Below, piece after piece: positions 1 to 12,932 of a DNA stretch of 64,000 nucleotides; within the stretch, counting starts at the first letter, position 1, and each line of letters starts with the position of its first letter. The translations under genes and the position numbers were made by a program. Under the pieces are notes generated by a model. It saw nothing but the letters and a program-made list of their open reading frames with translations, was not told the origin of the DNA and did no database searches. Source of the DNA: Ficedula albicollis (lineage: Eukaryota; Chordata; Aves; Passeriformes; Muscicapidae); contig NC_021674.1 of assembly GCF_000247815.1 (NCBI RefSeq), forward strand, positions 8,381,611-8,445,610, read 5' to 3'.

Positions 1-1989
1 GAAAGCTTAAACCTCCCTGCCACACCGTTAGGGATTTTTATTTTGGCATCTTGGTATCTCTTTTAATCTGGTATACCACAGCCCTTGGGTATGCAAGGGT
101 TGTTCCTGAGTGGTGCAGGATGTGAGCCAAGCCCAGATTTCCCACTGGACGCTGCTGACATCCTTGCTGCCATTCCTTGTCTCGCAGCCTGCTGAGGGCT
201 TGCTAAGCTTGAGCTCCCTGCATACACCCAGATATGTTAATTGACATGGCAAGTTTATTCTCAGCCCAGAATGTATACCTGTCCAAAATTCCTGCCCTTG
301 GAATAAGCTGGTTATTTCCCTTTTGGGAAATCTGTGCAGGTTCAGCAGGGTCAGGAGACAGTGAGCACAGCCTATTTGTCTACTTCTATGACTTCTAGAG
401 GAAGAGGACACCAACATGATCAAGGTATTTCTCTCCTAGAGTAAAGGGAACCTTCCCAGAGCCCCAGCCTCTGGTTAAGGCTCTCTAGGCTTCAAATAGG
501 AAAGCTCATCTGCCTCAAATGTTTGACATAACCCTGGCCCCTAAATCAAACTATCATTTCCCTCCTTTTTCCAGTAATCTCACAAAGTGTATCTTCCCAA
601 AGTATTGTTTGCTAGCAACTCACCTATAATATATGCTCAATTTCCCTTTGGAATGAAGGCTCATTCCCACCCTGTGGCAGTGCTGAAGGGTTTTCCAAAG
701 CAGATGATATCATTGCCATCTTTTTCCAGACCTTCTGCAAACTTAAGGTCTGCAAGTCTTATTTGGCCCAGACCTCTTTGTTTCCAGTATTTCTTCTTTC
801 AATCCCATTCATCCATTAAAAGTCTTCATTTGGCTGTGCAAGTCCTCCCCTGCTTGGCAAATTAAAGCTCTTTTGTCAAAGATTATTTATGGGTCTTGTA
901 GCTCTCTGTCTTTCCCTCTCAATCCCCTTTGTTCCATCCCAATCAATATTTTAACCCTCCTGCTCCATTTTTATGTGTTCTACTCAAGTTCCTGTGCTGT
1001 TGTTCCCTCTCTCTCTGCCTACATGTACATGAGTGTGATGAAGTGCCTCCAAACAAATTTCAGAAATCAAGCTCAAATGTCATCTTTTTTGACTAACATT
1101 CAGTGATACCTCCTGACTGTTTATGGAAGGCAACAGAGCCAACCATGAGAAATAAAATTCAAGGAGAGGAAGAGGAGAATGAAAGAAAAATAGGAGGGAA
1201 GAAATAAATGAATGAAGAGTTGGGGAGAGAGAAGAAAAGAGTCTGCAATCCCTCAGTGAGATAGAGAATCAGTCTGTGAAAACTGGATGAATTATTGATG
1301 AAATAAAACTTTTAAGGGATTTATATACTAATTAATAACAAAGTTCATTCTTATTAAATGACAAACCCTCCGATTATGCCACCCAACACAGTCATGATAA
1401 AAGCAGCTCTTCTTTCTGCAGCTCCTGGATGTTCTAAAGGCTGCCAGGATTTGTCTCCAGAAGTCACTCAGAAAAAGGAGCTTTCAGATTCCCTTCTCAC
1501 CTCTTTTGTCATCTGTGTATTAATCTCAGCATATAAGAGAGGTGGAAAGTCCCAGCCACATGGCTACATGAGGTTCAAGAAAACAACAGCTGACAGACTT
1601 CGGTTTGCCTAATGAAAAATTGGATTTTCTTTCACTTTTAAAAGTGGGTCTGTAGAAATTCATGGATGTGGGAAGCATCTGGCAATATGAGTCTGCTCAA
1701 CTCAGGGGAGAGTGCAAGAAATGAGCATTTTTTGATTTTGAAGTGGATAACTAGATATTGCATTGACCTTCTTAGGCAAAGGGGAAGATCTGCATCACTT
1801 GAAATCTTGGATCTGACCTTTTCTGAAGTGGCATTCTTCAATTCAGTATGAAGTTGTCAGATTCAATCACAGAGATGGAAGGGAAAAAACGAATTCTGCT
1901 TGTTCCTTGATCAGCCTGGAAGGTCATTGCAACCCTGTGCTATTTTTTTGTCTCTGAGCAATGCACCTGTGAGGTTAACATGCTGAAGA
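1..1989. other. Unannotated non-coding stretch
   Basis: I recognise no gene or repeat family here. Open frames are short (131 codons at most), lie on both strands and have no recognisable domain. A purine-rich tract at about 1143-1250 is the only compositional feature that stands out. Confidence 0.5.
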
Positions 1990-2039
1990 TATCCCAGCAC
2001 GAATCAGCTTTCAGAGTCTCAGGAAGTGGTTGTTGAAGA

Positions 2040-2310
2040 GTTCCAGCAGGTTGGCCTGGCTGGGTGCTCCATCCCTCCCTTTCCCAGCGGGGCAGGGGAG
2101 AGAATAAGATGGAGAATAAGCAGCAGGGTGAGATAAGGCAGTTTTATTACAGTGAAAGAAAGAAACAAGCGAGAGTTTGAGAGTAAGGGAGGGGAAAAAC
2201 CAAGCTCTGCTTCCATCAGCAGCAGCGTTCCCACACATCCTGGGAAGCAGGGACTCAGCACACGTAATGATTCCTCTGGAAGGCAAACAATGAAGAATCA
2301 CAAATGTCAC
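2040..2310 (-). mobile_element. ERV LTR remnant (R/U5-like part)
   Basis: Read on the minus strand, this stretch has the layout of an avian ERV LTR 3' half. A TAATAAAACTG block is followed by CTTATCTCACCC, a TTCTCCATCTTATTCTC stretch and then a C/G-rich CCCTGCCCCGCTGGGAAAGGG segment. The same order occurs in other LTRs of this window (for example 13375-13500 on the plus strand). It lies directly downstream, on the minus strand, of an integrase remnant at 2356-2580. That is the pol-then-LTR order expected of an env-less ERVL-type element. Boundaries are approximate and no target-site duplication was found. Confidence 0.6.
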
Positions 2311-2355
2311 AAAGCTTAAACTACACCCTTAAACCATCCCTACACCAAACATACA

Positions 2356-2580
2356 TTAACTACTACCAGGGCTCTTAGCAGATCCCACAGTGCTGGTCAG
2401 CCAAGTGGCTTCTGCCAAGTTTGCATCCCAGTGCTTCCATGTTCCATTACCTAGTGCCCTTAACACAGCTTTCAGCAGCCCATTATGTCTTTCAGTCTTC
2501 CCAGAGGCCTGTGGATGATAGGAAATGTGATGTATCTACTCAACGCCGTGTTTCTTTGCCCAGGAGTTTATAAATCACCA
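2356..2580 (-). pseudogene. ERV integrase (pol) remnant, broken
   Basis: The minus strand encodes a degenerate piece of a retroviral integrase. The best-preserved part reads HPQASGKTERHNGLLK, which carries the glutamate of the DDE catalytic triad in its usual context (a GKxER motif followed by N-G-hydrophobic). It is followed by a segment ending GTWKHWD and NLAEATW, as in avian ERV integrase C-terminal regions. A stop codon replaces an expected Trp six codons upstream of the HPQ motif (a GVE-stop-IHH context), another stop or frameshift lies near 2568, and the frame ends at a TAA at 2356-2358. The first two catalytic Asp residues are not recognisable. It is an old, non-functional copy, probably of the same provirus as the adjacent LTR remnant. 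It lies outside the longer open frames, so it is easy to miss. Confidence 0.7.
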
Positions 2581-2914
2581 GAGCCATCCCGCCCCTCGCC
2601 ACTGTGAATCACATACTTGAGAATTACCATTAAAATCAACATACAATCTTCACTTAGAGCAACAAAAAAAACCCCCAACTGAACTAAACAGAAGAAAAGT
2701 TGCCCACACCTAATCCAAAAATAACATCATCACAACACAGAACAAAAATGGGCAACTTACACAACATCTGCTGCTGGATTCTTCACTGAAATTACAACAC
2801 AAATTCTCCACTATCATTCCACTTGATAACATGGTTTAATACTTGTTTTGCCCATTGTTTCTCCCAATTAACACCTTATCTCAAAGTCCTCATGACTCCC
2901 CAGCATCTCCACCA
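2581..2914. other. A/C-rich stretch, possibly ERV interior
   Basis: This lies between the integrase remnant and the next LTR. It could be further decayed ERV interior on the minus strand, but I see no conserved motif that proves this. Confidence 0.3.
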
Positions 2915-3304
2915 AAAACTGTCATGGTTTGACGCTGGTCAAACGCCAGGCACCCCCAAAAGTCACTCACTCATCCTCCCCTGCCACAGCTGGGCAGAGG
3001 AGAGAGAAATTTAACAGGGGGTTCATGAGTTGAAATAAGGATGGGGAGAAAAACACTCCAAGGGCAAAGCAGGCTCAACTTAGAGATATGAAGTGAATTT
3101 ATTAATAACAAAATCAGAGCAGGATAATGAGAAGTAAAATAAGCACCTAAAAACACCTTTTCCCCTGAGTCCTGCCCTCCTTGCCACCAACAGTGCAGGG
3201 AGACAGGGCATGGGGGTTTTGGGGTCAGCTCATCACCTGAGGTTTTATTCTGCTTGGCTCAGGGAGAGGAGTCCTTCCCCTGCTGTACTGTAGGGTCCCT
3301 TCCC

Positions 3305-3560
3305 ACAGGAGACAGTTCTCCAGGAACTTCTCCAGCAGGGTTCCAATCTCACGAGCAGCAGCCCTCCCACAACTGCTGCAACGTGGGTCTCTCTTTTCCA
3401 GGGACTGCAGCCCTCCAAAAACAGGCTGCTCCACAGGAGACAGTTCTCCAGGAACTTCTCCAGCAGGGTTCCAATCTCACGAGCAGCAGCCCTCCCACAA
3501 CTGCTGCAACGTGGGTCTCTCTTTTCCAGGGGCTGCAGCCCTCCAAAGACAGGCTGCTCC
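3305..3560. repeat. 128-bp tandem duplication inside LTR
   Basis: 3305-3432 and 3433-3560 are direct adjacent copies. They differ at two positions that I can see (GGGACTG versus GGGGCTG, AAAAAC versus AAAGAC). Confidence 0.95.
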
Positions 3561-3673
3561 AGCCTGGAAGCGGGGACCCTCTCTATATGGTCTCCCACAG
3601 GATCACAGCCTCCTCCAGGGATGCACCACTCTGGCATGGGCACCTCCCCAGGGGCTGTGGGTGGATCTCTGCA

Positions 3674-4655
<982 letters not shown>

Positions 4656-5143
4656 GCAGGGGCACAGCTGCTTCACCATGGTCTCAGCACAGCCTGCATA
4701 GGACTCTGCCTGGAGCAGCTCCTGCCCCTCCTTCTCCATTGGCCTTGGTGTCTCCACATTTTTTCCTTCACATTTTCTCACCTCTTCCTGTTCCCTGGCT
4801 GGAATTAACCTTGTTTTGAATTTTCTTCTTAAATATGTTATAACAAAGTGTTACCATCATCTCCAATTGGGCCAGCCTTGGCATGTCCATCTTCACTCCA
4901 TCAGGGATTGCCTCTGCCAGACATGGTGGAAGCTTCCAGCATCTTCTCACAGTAGCCACCTCTGTGGTCCCCCTGCTACCAAAAAATCTGGTTGTACAAA
5001 ACAAATGCAAGAGTAAATGAATTTTTTATAGGGGAAGCAAATATGTCCTATCAAACTAGCAAGAATTCTCAGAAGAAACAGACCCAGTTTGGGGTTCACA
5101 AGCCCTTCTTCAGAGCTGAAAAGCAAAGCTGCCACCAAAACAT

Positions 5144-5835
5144 TCTGTCACTCCCCTCTTCAGCAGGACAGGGGGACAACACAGCACAGGGATGACGTGT
5201 CAAGATAAGGACAGAGAGAGATCCTTTACCAAGGATCTTAAAAGGCTAAACAGGCTCAACTTGGGAAAAACTGATTTTATTTATTGCCAATTCTGCAGAG
5301 TAAAATAACGAGAAATAAGAACAAATATAAACATATCTTCTTCCCCCTCCTCCCTTCTTCCTAGGCTCGGTTTCACTTTCAACTTCTCACCTGCTCCCCC
5401 CAAACACTGCAGTGGGATTGGGAATGGGAGTTATTTGTAATACTCCCTCTCTGCTGCTGCCTCAGCTTCTCCTGCTTTTCCCCTGCTCCAGCATGATGTC
5501 CCCTGTCCCAGTGTGTGACACATGAGATACAGTCCTTCCCAGCCTTCTCTGATGGGTCCTTCCCATGGCCTGCAGCTCCTCATGGACTGCTCCAGTGTGG
5601 GTCATTTCCACAGGGTACAGTCCTTCAGAATCTGCAGTGTGGGCTCCCTTGGGGTCACAGGTCCTGCCAGGAGCCTGCTCCAGCCTGGGCTTCCCATGGG
5701 GTCACAGCCTCCTCCATCAGGGCTCCATACTCTATGGGCTGCAGGTGGATATCTGCTCCACCATGGAAAAGGACACAGCTGCTCACACACTGGCAGAGAT
5801 GCTGGTCAGAGGGGACAGGCTTGGAGCAGGATTCT
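5144..5835 (-). mobile_element. Older ERV LTR fragment (minus)
   Basis: This is related to the LTR at 2920-4998. Both share a block with AAGGCTAAACAGGCTCAACTT (here 5240-5262), an AT-rich polyadenylation region, and then repeated short blocks built on GGGTCCTTCCCATGG, GACTGCTCCAGTG and GGTCACAGCCTCCTCC. Orientation follows from that similarity. The terminal sequence on the plus right side is missing and no target-site duplication was seen, so it is truncated or decayed. Confidence 0.6.
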
Positions 5836-8797
5836 GACTGAGTGCTAGGACAGAGCAGCTGTGGTTTTGGTTATGGTTATATGAGTTTGGTTGTGGTTGT
5901 GGCTGTGTGAGATTTGGAACACTCCAGGGAGGGTGATACCCCATCTTACCAAAGTCTGTGTCTGCACCAGCATCCTGGGAAGAAGTTTTTCCAATGCCCA
6001 GCATGAACATCCCAAACTGCACCTCTGGCATTTGCCTTTGTTCCACCACCTGGACCTGCCAAGCAGAGCTTGGCTTTATTATCTTGGTACTTGCCCCCCA
6101 AACTGTAGTTATCCACTCAAGTTATATTAGATGGTACTTTGGCTCCTGCTTTTCCAGATTAATCCTGTCCACTGCCCTGCTCTGATCCTTGTATTTTAGG
6201 TATTCCAGGCCTGGATCATTTTGGTAGGACACAAATGGACTGGCACTCCGGGGTCTGATGTGATTGTGGAAATGATACATCATAAACCAAAGACAACATT
6301 TGCAAAAACCTGATTTTTCAGGTTCAGTGACCAGCAGAAAATTTCCAAGGTCTATAGCAGACATGGAGCAGTCCTTCAACCCACATGTGTGCCAAGGGAG
6401 TCATTGTGCTGTGGGAAACAGCATTCCTTGCTGTGAGTTCAGACATAAAACCTGGGCACAGCACAACTGGAAGCCGTGGCAAGTGGCATCAGGCTTTATA
6501 ATAAAGGCATCTGGGATTTAAATTTTGCTCTTCCAGAATGAAATTATTTTGCTTTCTGATATTCTTTGTCAAACAACCGACCAGTGCTGGTGGGCATCAT
6601 GATCTCACAGTAATCCTGAAATGAGGGCACATTCCTGCAGAAGTGGAGATTCTGCCATACCTCTGATTTCTTCTTTATCCACTCTGCAGTAAAGTCAGCA
6701 GCAGCAGACAAAGCTGCTTGCCTGCATCTTCTCCCCAGCTTTTTGAAAATATAACCTGTGTTACACAGTTTTGAGTTAGCAAAAAAGCTTTTGTTTCCTG
6801 TGACAAGAATATGCAGAAAACTGCTCTTGAAATCCATGGCCTCTTAATCCTTTTAACACTTCATAATCAGAGTGCACAGGAGGCAGCAGGAGAATCTAGT
6901 GAAAAAAAATTAGCAAGAAACAATAATGAAGATTTTAAAAATGGAGCTCTGGTAAGCAGCTTAGAGAAGGACATTTAAATCTTCTTTTTGAAGTTGCACA
7001 TTCACAGATTTATGCACTATTACAAAACTAATCAGGGTTCTGCAATGTTTAATATCACCTTTTGTCATTACTCATGGCTGCATAGCCTTTCACGTGTTAT
7101 ATTCTGTTATTTTTTTAATCAAGAATTTCACATATTTTTTATTTATTTTATGCAGTGTTTTTCTTTCTCTCATGAGCATTTTAAATTTATTCCATGTTTT
7201 ATTCACTGAGTAGTGAACTTATTTTCTTTGAGCATCCACTGCATTAAAAAAAAGCCTTTATTCATTTAACAGTGAGAGTCCAGATGTCTCCAGCTAAACT
7301 GATGCTATGTTTTGTACATACCTATAAAATCAGAGTATTAAAAGACTCTAATCCCCTCCCCCCAAAGGAATTATATTAGTGTCACGACAATGTAACTAGA
7401 TTTGGATTCTATCTTGTTGTCTTCACTCAGGTTTTAAGTTCTCAGTCAGATCAGAGAGCCTGGAAAAATATTAGGGGTTAAGGTATTTGAACAGGGATTT
7501 AAGAACAGCTGAAGGGGGTTAGGTACACAGCTCTCATTACACTCATATTCAGTTCTGAAGGAAAGAGATATAGGGTATAATTCTCTAGAAATGAGAAATA
7601 TCTGGGATATTTTTACTATCCTCCACCATCTCTCTCCTTCATGTTTTGGTTTAAAATACACTGGATGTGTTTTTTTAAGTTGACAGAACTCTGTGTTAAT
7701 GTTGCTATATTCTAGAACAATCAACTTGTCTCTGTCTTTCCACTTTAAAACTTCTCAGACCTTAATACATTTGGAATTCAGAATTTGGAATTTGCTGTAC
7801 CACTCTGGCAATAAGCCTAACACATACATTAAGATACATTTATACATCAGATTTTCCATCTGCAGCACAAAATTGACTTCCTGCTGCCTCACAATGATTT
7901 CACCCTAGATCCCCCTACTTACTTTCCATCTTTCTTTATGCAAACCTTTACATCTACGAAGATGCCAGTGAGCAAGATACAATCTATCTGTGTAATACTG
8001 TGTAAAGATAGATATTTATATATATATATCTCCTTAGCTGAGAGCAGTGGCTCAATTTATACATGTAGCTGTAGAACTGCTGTATTTGTGTGATTATGTA
8101 ATCAGCAGTAAGTTAAATTACTGTTTAGCTGTGTGTCCATACATTACCCTCAGCTTCAATAGCTCAAAAACCCAGAAGCCTTACAGAATGCTCCTAAAAT
8201 CAGTATCTGTTCACATATTTCCAAGTTCCTGCAGCCACATGCACATCCCCTCGGCTTGGAGTAAATCCTATTTGCAGCATCAGACTGAAAAACCTTCATT
8301 TTCTCCTTTGTACATCCCAAAGTACAGAAAGAGTGTTGCTCCAGGAATACCTGGACTGTTCCTGATGCCACCTATTCATTTTGGAGCCTTACCATGCTTG
8401 GATCTGGCATGTGGGATCACGCTGCCTGTCAGCCACTCAAGTCTCTTGATCAACCTTACCCAAATTTGACAGTGGCCTCACAGATTTTGTGCACCTCGGA
8501 ATTTTGTGAAACGACATGGACAGGGAATGAGCAGCCTTCACCATGGCACGATCCCAGACATGCTGCTAGGCAGGGCAGGCATCTTTAGAAGGGAAAGGTC
8601 TTTGGGAACCATGTCATTTATGACATGTAACTAGGCTGTGTCTTTCACTAATCTATTTCTGTTTCTCTAGTCAACAGCATATGCTACCCCTGTGCCCTCA
8701 ACAGTGTAATTAGCTGCCTGTTCTCACCAACAGTGAGGCCTCTTCCTCCCCCAGCTCCAGAGCTGATAAACAAAACAAAGCCTTTAGTTGTTCTGGG
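5836..8797. other. Unannotated non-coding stretch
   Basis: No repeat family or exon was recognised. A GGTTNT-rich patch lies at 5860-5905 and a short TA run at about 8013-8027. Open frames are short (140 codons at most) and show no domain. Confidence 0.5.
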
Positions 8798-9505
8798 TGT
8801 CCTGGTTTGAAGGACAGGTGTCTGCTAAGAAAGGCAGGAGCCTCTCTTTGAAATGGAGAATGTAAACCCCCCCCTTCCTCCAAATTATTATTATAATTTT
8901 GAAATTAAGGGGAATTAGGAATAACAGTTCTTTACTAAGAAAATTAAAATAGAAATGCAGTATTACAAAGAACAATCCCAACCCTGACAGAGTCAAAATA
9001 CAACCTGGCACCCTGTCAGTCAGTCAGGGTGTTGGCAGCAGTCCCATTAAATGGTGGCTGCATCCTCCTGCAGTGGCAGATGTGGTTCAGCTGGAGCAGT
9101 GCTCCTGTAGAAGGTGCAGTTTTCATCTGAAGGTCCAGGGATGATGTGGAAAGGTCTGGCTTTCCTCTGGAATCCAGTGGAAAAGGCTGCTTTGGTGTTC
9201 AAAATCTCATGTTTTATCTAGGTAGGAAAGCCTTGGCTCCTCCCCCTGGCTGGAGCATCTCCCAGTGGGATGATGTAATTCTGTCAGTCATGCAGTGGGA
9301 CTCAATGGCCCATTAACAGGAGATATCTTCCTGGAGGGAGGATGGGTTGTGGAAAAGATAAAGATGACTGCCCCACCTGGTTTAACAGATGGCCCATTAG
9401 CAGAGAATATCTCCCACAGAGATAAGGATCACTGCCCCACCTGGTTTCAACAGATGGTGATAGAATACATATTTTTGGTCACATCCTGTATTGCAACCCA
9501 AGACA
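8798..9505 (-). mobile_element. Solo ERV LTR, TSD CTGGG
   Basis: This is a 708-bp LTR with termini TGTCCTGG...AAGACA and perfect 5-bp target-site duplications CTGGG at 8793-8797 and 9506-9510. The orientation is minus. On that strand a promoter-like CTACCTAGATAAAAC (revcomp near 9215-9230) precedes a TAGTAAAGAACTG polyadenylation region (revcomp near 8925-8940), and related LTRs at 31040, 39413 and 46118 have the same order. A 5-bp duplication is usual for avian ERVL and some ERV1 groups. No internal sequence adjoins it, so it is a solo LTR formed by recombination between the two LTRs of a provirus. Confidence 0.92.
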
Positions 9506-9510
9506 CTGGG

Positions 9511-11836
9511 GCAGTTTCACAGCCCAGGTGGGAGCAGTGTCAGGGAAGCCACACATCCCTCTGTGTGCAGGCACAGCCACTGGCCCTGAAGCTGGCCAAA
9601 AGCAAAATGCTGCTACCCTGGGGTGTGCAGGCTAACCACACCAACCAAACAGCCAAAAGAGGGATGGAGTTCCTCTGGAATTTCTATCAGACTGGGACAA
9701 AACCAAGGGCTTCCTTGTGAAAACGCTTTAGGGCTTCCTTATCTGGCTGTGGGTCACACTCATGCCACTGCCTCTCACTCAGGCAGTGACTCTGCCACAG
9801 GAATCCTGGTGTTTGCCTTCCCCTGGCAGCTTTGCAGATGTTGAGAAGATTTTCTGTACAGTCACTTCCCATTGAATTATGGACCAGCCTCAACTGCTCA
9901 TTCCACTGCAGCTTAGATGAAAAGATGGAAAAAAGCAGAGACCATTTTTCTTCCTTCTGTCTCCTGGGGGCGAAGCCATAAACACACACTCAGCGCATAC
10001 CTATAATTTGTCTCTCTTTATAAGCTAAATGTTCCTTGTAGAAACTCATTTTAAAAAACCAACTCCGCTTCCCAGATTTTTCTCTAGTGCTTTTTGGTTT
10101 TTAGGGTGTTTTGGTTTTGTTTTTGCTTTTGGTTTTGGGGTTGTTTTTTTTTTTAATTGTTTCTATTACAGTATAGATGATCTAACTGCTGTTCTCACTG
10201 CTCTGGTTGATTATGTGACTAAAATGCATTAATACTCATGTCCTGTAGTTTCATCTGATGCCAGTTAATGCTAAAATAATTATTTATGGTATGTTTTACT
10301 TCTTAGAGTCACTACATTCTGTAAAATGTACTTTTGAGATGAGTCTAAACCAGTTTTCTCTCTCAGTTTTGCCAGTGGGGGTAACATAGGAAGTCCCATC
10401 TTGCACAGCTTTGGAGGGCATTTCTTTGGACACTCAATTCATGCCAAGTGAAACACCTCATCATCTGGACTTTGCAGGACTGAATAGGAGGGAAAGTGTG
10501 CTTTTACAAGATACCTTCTGGGGTGATTTTTGCAAAACCCAACTGCTGTGAAAACGGAAATATTTGAAAACACAATCTCATACCTTCTGGGGTGATTTTT
10601 GCAAAACCCAAATGCTGTGAAAATGGAAATATTTGAAAACACAATCTATGTGACTCATTGGTCTTCCAATGAGTCTGGACACCTTCCTAGGTTCACTCTG
10701 CAGACAAAGCTCCAGGATGAAGTGATGTGTCCTTCTGTGTGATGGGTGCCTGTGAGAGCTTGTTAGACCCAAGAAAGGGGAAGACTCACAGGAAATAACT
10801 GCTGAAGTTCCCACAGAAGTTTCCATGAGCCATTCCATACAGACAGGCTTAGGCTGGGGATGTTTCACTAAAAAATAATTTTTTCCATAGAGAAAAGCAT
10901 TGGAAAGAAGTGACTGAAACTAAAATATCAGAAGAAATGCAGCAGTTAGGAGAAGAAGGAGTAGGCCAGAACTAATACTGCTATCCCCTCCAGCTTACCA
11001 CACCAAAAATATTGCAGGTTTGATTGACATGTAAAATTCAGGCTGTACTTCACAGCAATTTTGAAGCACTGTTACAAGTAAAGCAAAAATACTGCTGACA
11101 AGCAGACTGAAGGGACAGTAAGGAAAAACAGAAATTGAAGAAAACTCTCATTTATCAAAACTTTGCTGTGATATGGGATAGGATCACATGAAACTCTGCC
11201 TTAAGGCCATGTCTAGGGAATTTGTTAAGGGTACAGTACTGAAACACCTGCGTAGCTTGAGTTCACTGACTTAACCGAGACTTTGTTTCATTTCTGTGCT
11301 GACTTGGAGTTGAAAGTATAAAGGCCAGTCTTGGTGTCCCACTGAATTCCGTGAAATGTGCCCTGAGTATTTTAAAAGTAAGCGAAGGATGTTAAAACTT
11401 TTGCCAGTTTGGACAGATCATTGAAAACTGTGTCAAGGACAACTGGTGAAAGAGATAGTCTCTATTTAGCCAGCTAAATAATACATTAATAGAGGAAATT
11501 TGAATTGTTTGTTTGTTTATTACAAGCATTTGTACAATTTTACCTTCTTTTCTTCAAATGGGGAGGTGCAAAATGAGACTTCTTTAAAGTAAGGTTTCCA
11601 AATATTTCAGGGGCTTTAAAAGGAGGCGTATGGAACAAACTACATATACAAATACATGTCCATATAAATACTCCTCTGTGTGTCTATTCATCTGGAAACA
11701 CATTTGCTTTAATCTCTGAAGAGGGTGAAAAAGTGATTTGATGCCTACCTAATTTTTACCTGTCTGGTGCTGATTCTTGTGAGAAACCCTTTAATATGGT
11801 AGCTGTTCTGGGATACAATGGTATCATATAACATCT
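9511..11836. other. Unannotated non-coding stretch
   Basis: I recognise no gene or element. It contains a T/G-rich low-complexity patch (10091-10160) and one 69-bp tandem duplication listed separately. Confidence 0.5.
10511..10648. repeat. 69-bp tandem duplication
   Basis: 10511-10579 and 10580-10648 are adjacent direct copies. They differ at two sites (CAACTG/CAAATG and AACGG/AATGG). It lies outside any recognised element. Confidence 0.95.
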
Positions 11837-12203
11837 TGTTCTGGTTCCAGCCAGGATAGTGTTAATTTTTGCAGTAGCCAGAAGGGGCATGGCCTGGACC
11901 ATCCTGTACCACCTCACACCCTGCCCAGCTGGAGGAGGAAGGGGCTCATTCTGGTGGGGTAGTGGGCAGTGAGAGGCTGGGCTAACATCATGTTTTGTGG
12001 GGTGAGCCCTTGAGGATCATTTGCCTCTCTTGTACACTTTTATCAATATTGTTGCTGTTAGCATTTGTTTCTTATTTCACTGCTGTTTCCAGCAAACTGT
12101 TCTGATCTCAGCCCCTGACCTTTACCTTTTGTGCATCCACTTGTCTCCAGCCCATGGCAGGAGGGCAGGAGTGAGAAGGGAGCGAGTGAGCAGCGCACGG
12201 TCT
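11837..12203 (+). mobile_element. ERV LTR fragment (plus)
   Basis: It starts TGTTCTGGTTCCAGCCAGG and continues into ATAGTGTTAATTTTT, matching the typical 5' start of avian LTRs (TG..CTGG..CAGC..GGATAG.GTTAATTTT). Near 12055-12200 it has the downstream order TTATTTCAC, CTGATCTCAGCCCCTGACC, then GGGAGCGAGTGAGC. It then abuts a second LTR-like segment at 12204. No target-site duplication was identified for the start (flank CATCT). Confidence 0.65.
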
Positions 12204-12864
12204 GGGCTGTTCCAGTGGTTTTTTGGGTCTGGCTGAGCTGGAGCTCATTTCCTCACAGCAGCCCTCACAGTGCTGTGCTCTGCACTGGCAGCTAGAAAGG
12301 TACTGACAACACCCAGAGTTTTGGCTGAAACACTGCTGGGCAGTGTGGGCACAGCACCCAGCGCTGCCTCTACAACATTCCCCTCATCAGCAGGCAGGGC
12401 TCAGCAGGATCCTGGGAAGGACACAGCCAGGCCAGCTGATCCAAATGAACCAAAGGGATACTCTGCACTATATGGCATCAGCTCAGATAAGGAAAGGAGC
12501 AGGAAGGGAGGGCCAATTTTTATCTAGCATGCTTGCTTTACGGAGCAACAACTCTGCAGGGGCTCAAGCTCTGCTTTCTGGGAAGGGTCTGACTATCACT
12601 CACTGATGGGAAGTACAGAATAAACCTCTTTTTTTTCCTCCTTGCTTGTGCATGTGCAAACTTTTGCTTTTGCTTATTAAGCTGCCTTATCTCAACCTGA
12701 AAGTCATTTTCCATCTTATTTTCCCTCCCCTGTCCAAGATGGGAAGGAGAATGGTAAAGTGGCTTGGTCCAGACAGGATCAACCCACCACAAATGAGAAC
12801 ACCAACTGGGCAGTACCATTCCTAAACAACACCACCTCTCATTTAAATTCCTGAATAATCAATT
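12204..12864 (+). mobile_element. LTR-like segment, tandem copy 1
   Basis: This plus-strand LTR sequence begins with a U3-like part (GGGCTGTTCC, CCCTCACAGTGCTGTGCTCTG). It has CAAAGGGATACTCTGCACTA upstream of the transcription-start region. The R/U5-like part contains AATAAA (about 12618-12623), GCTTATTAAGCTGCC and CTTATCTCAACCTGAAAG. The same order is seen in widespread avian ERV LTRs. It repeats almost exactly at 12933-13593. The 85- and 87-codon open frames inside it occur in both copies and are not genes. Confidence 0.7.
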
Positions 12865-12932
12865 GGAACACCAACTGGGCAGTACCATTCCTAAACACCA
12901 CCTCTCATTTAAATTCCTAAATAATCAATTAT

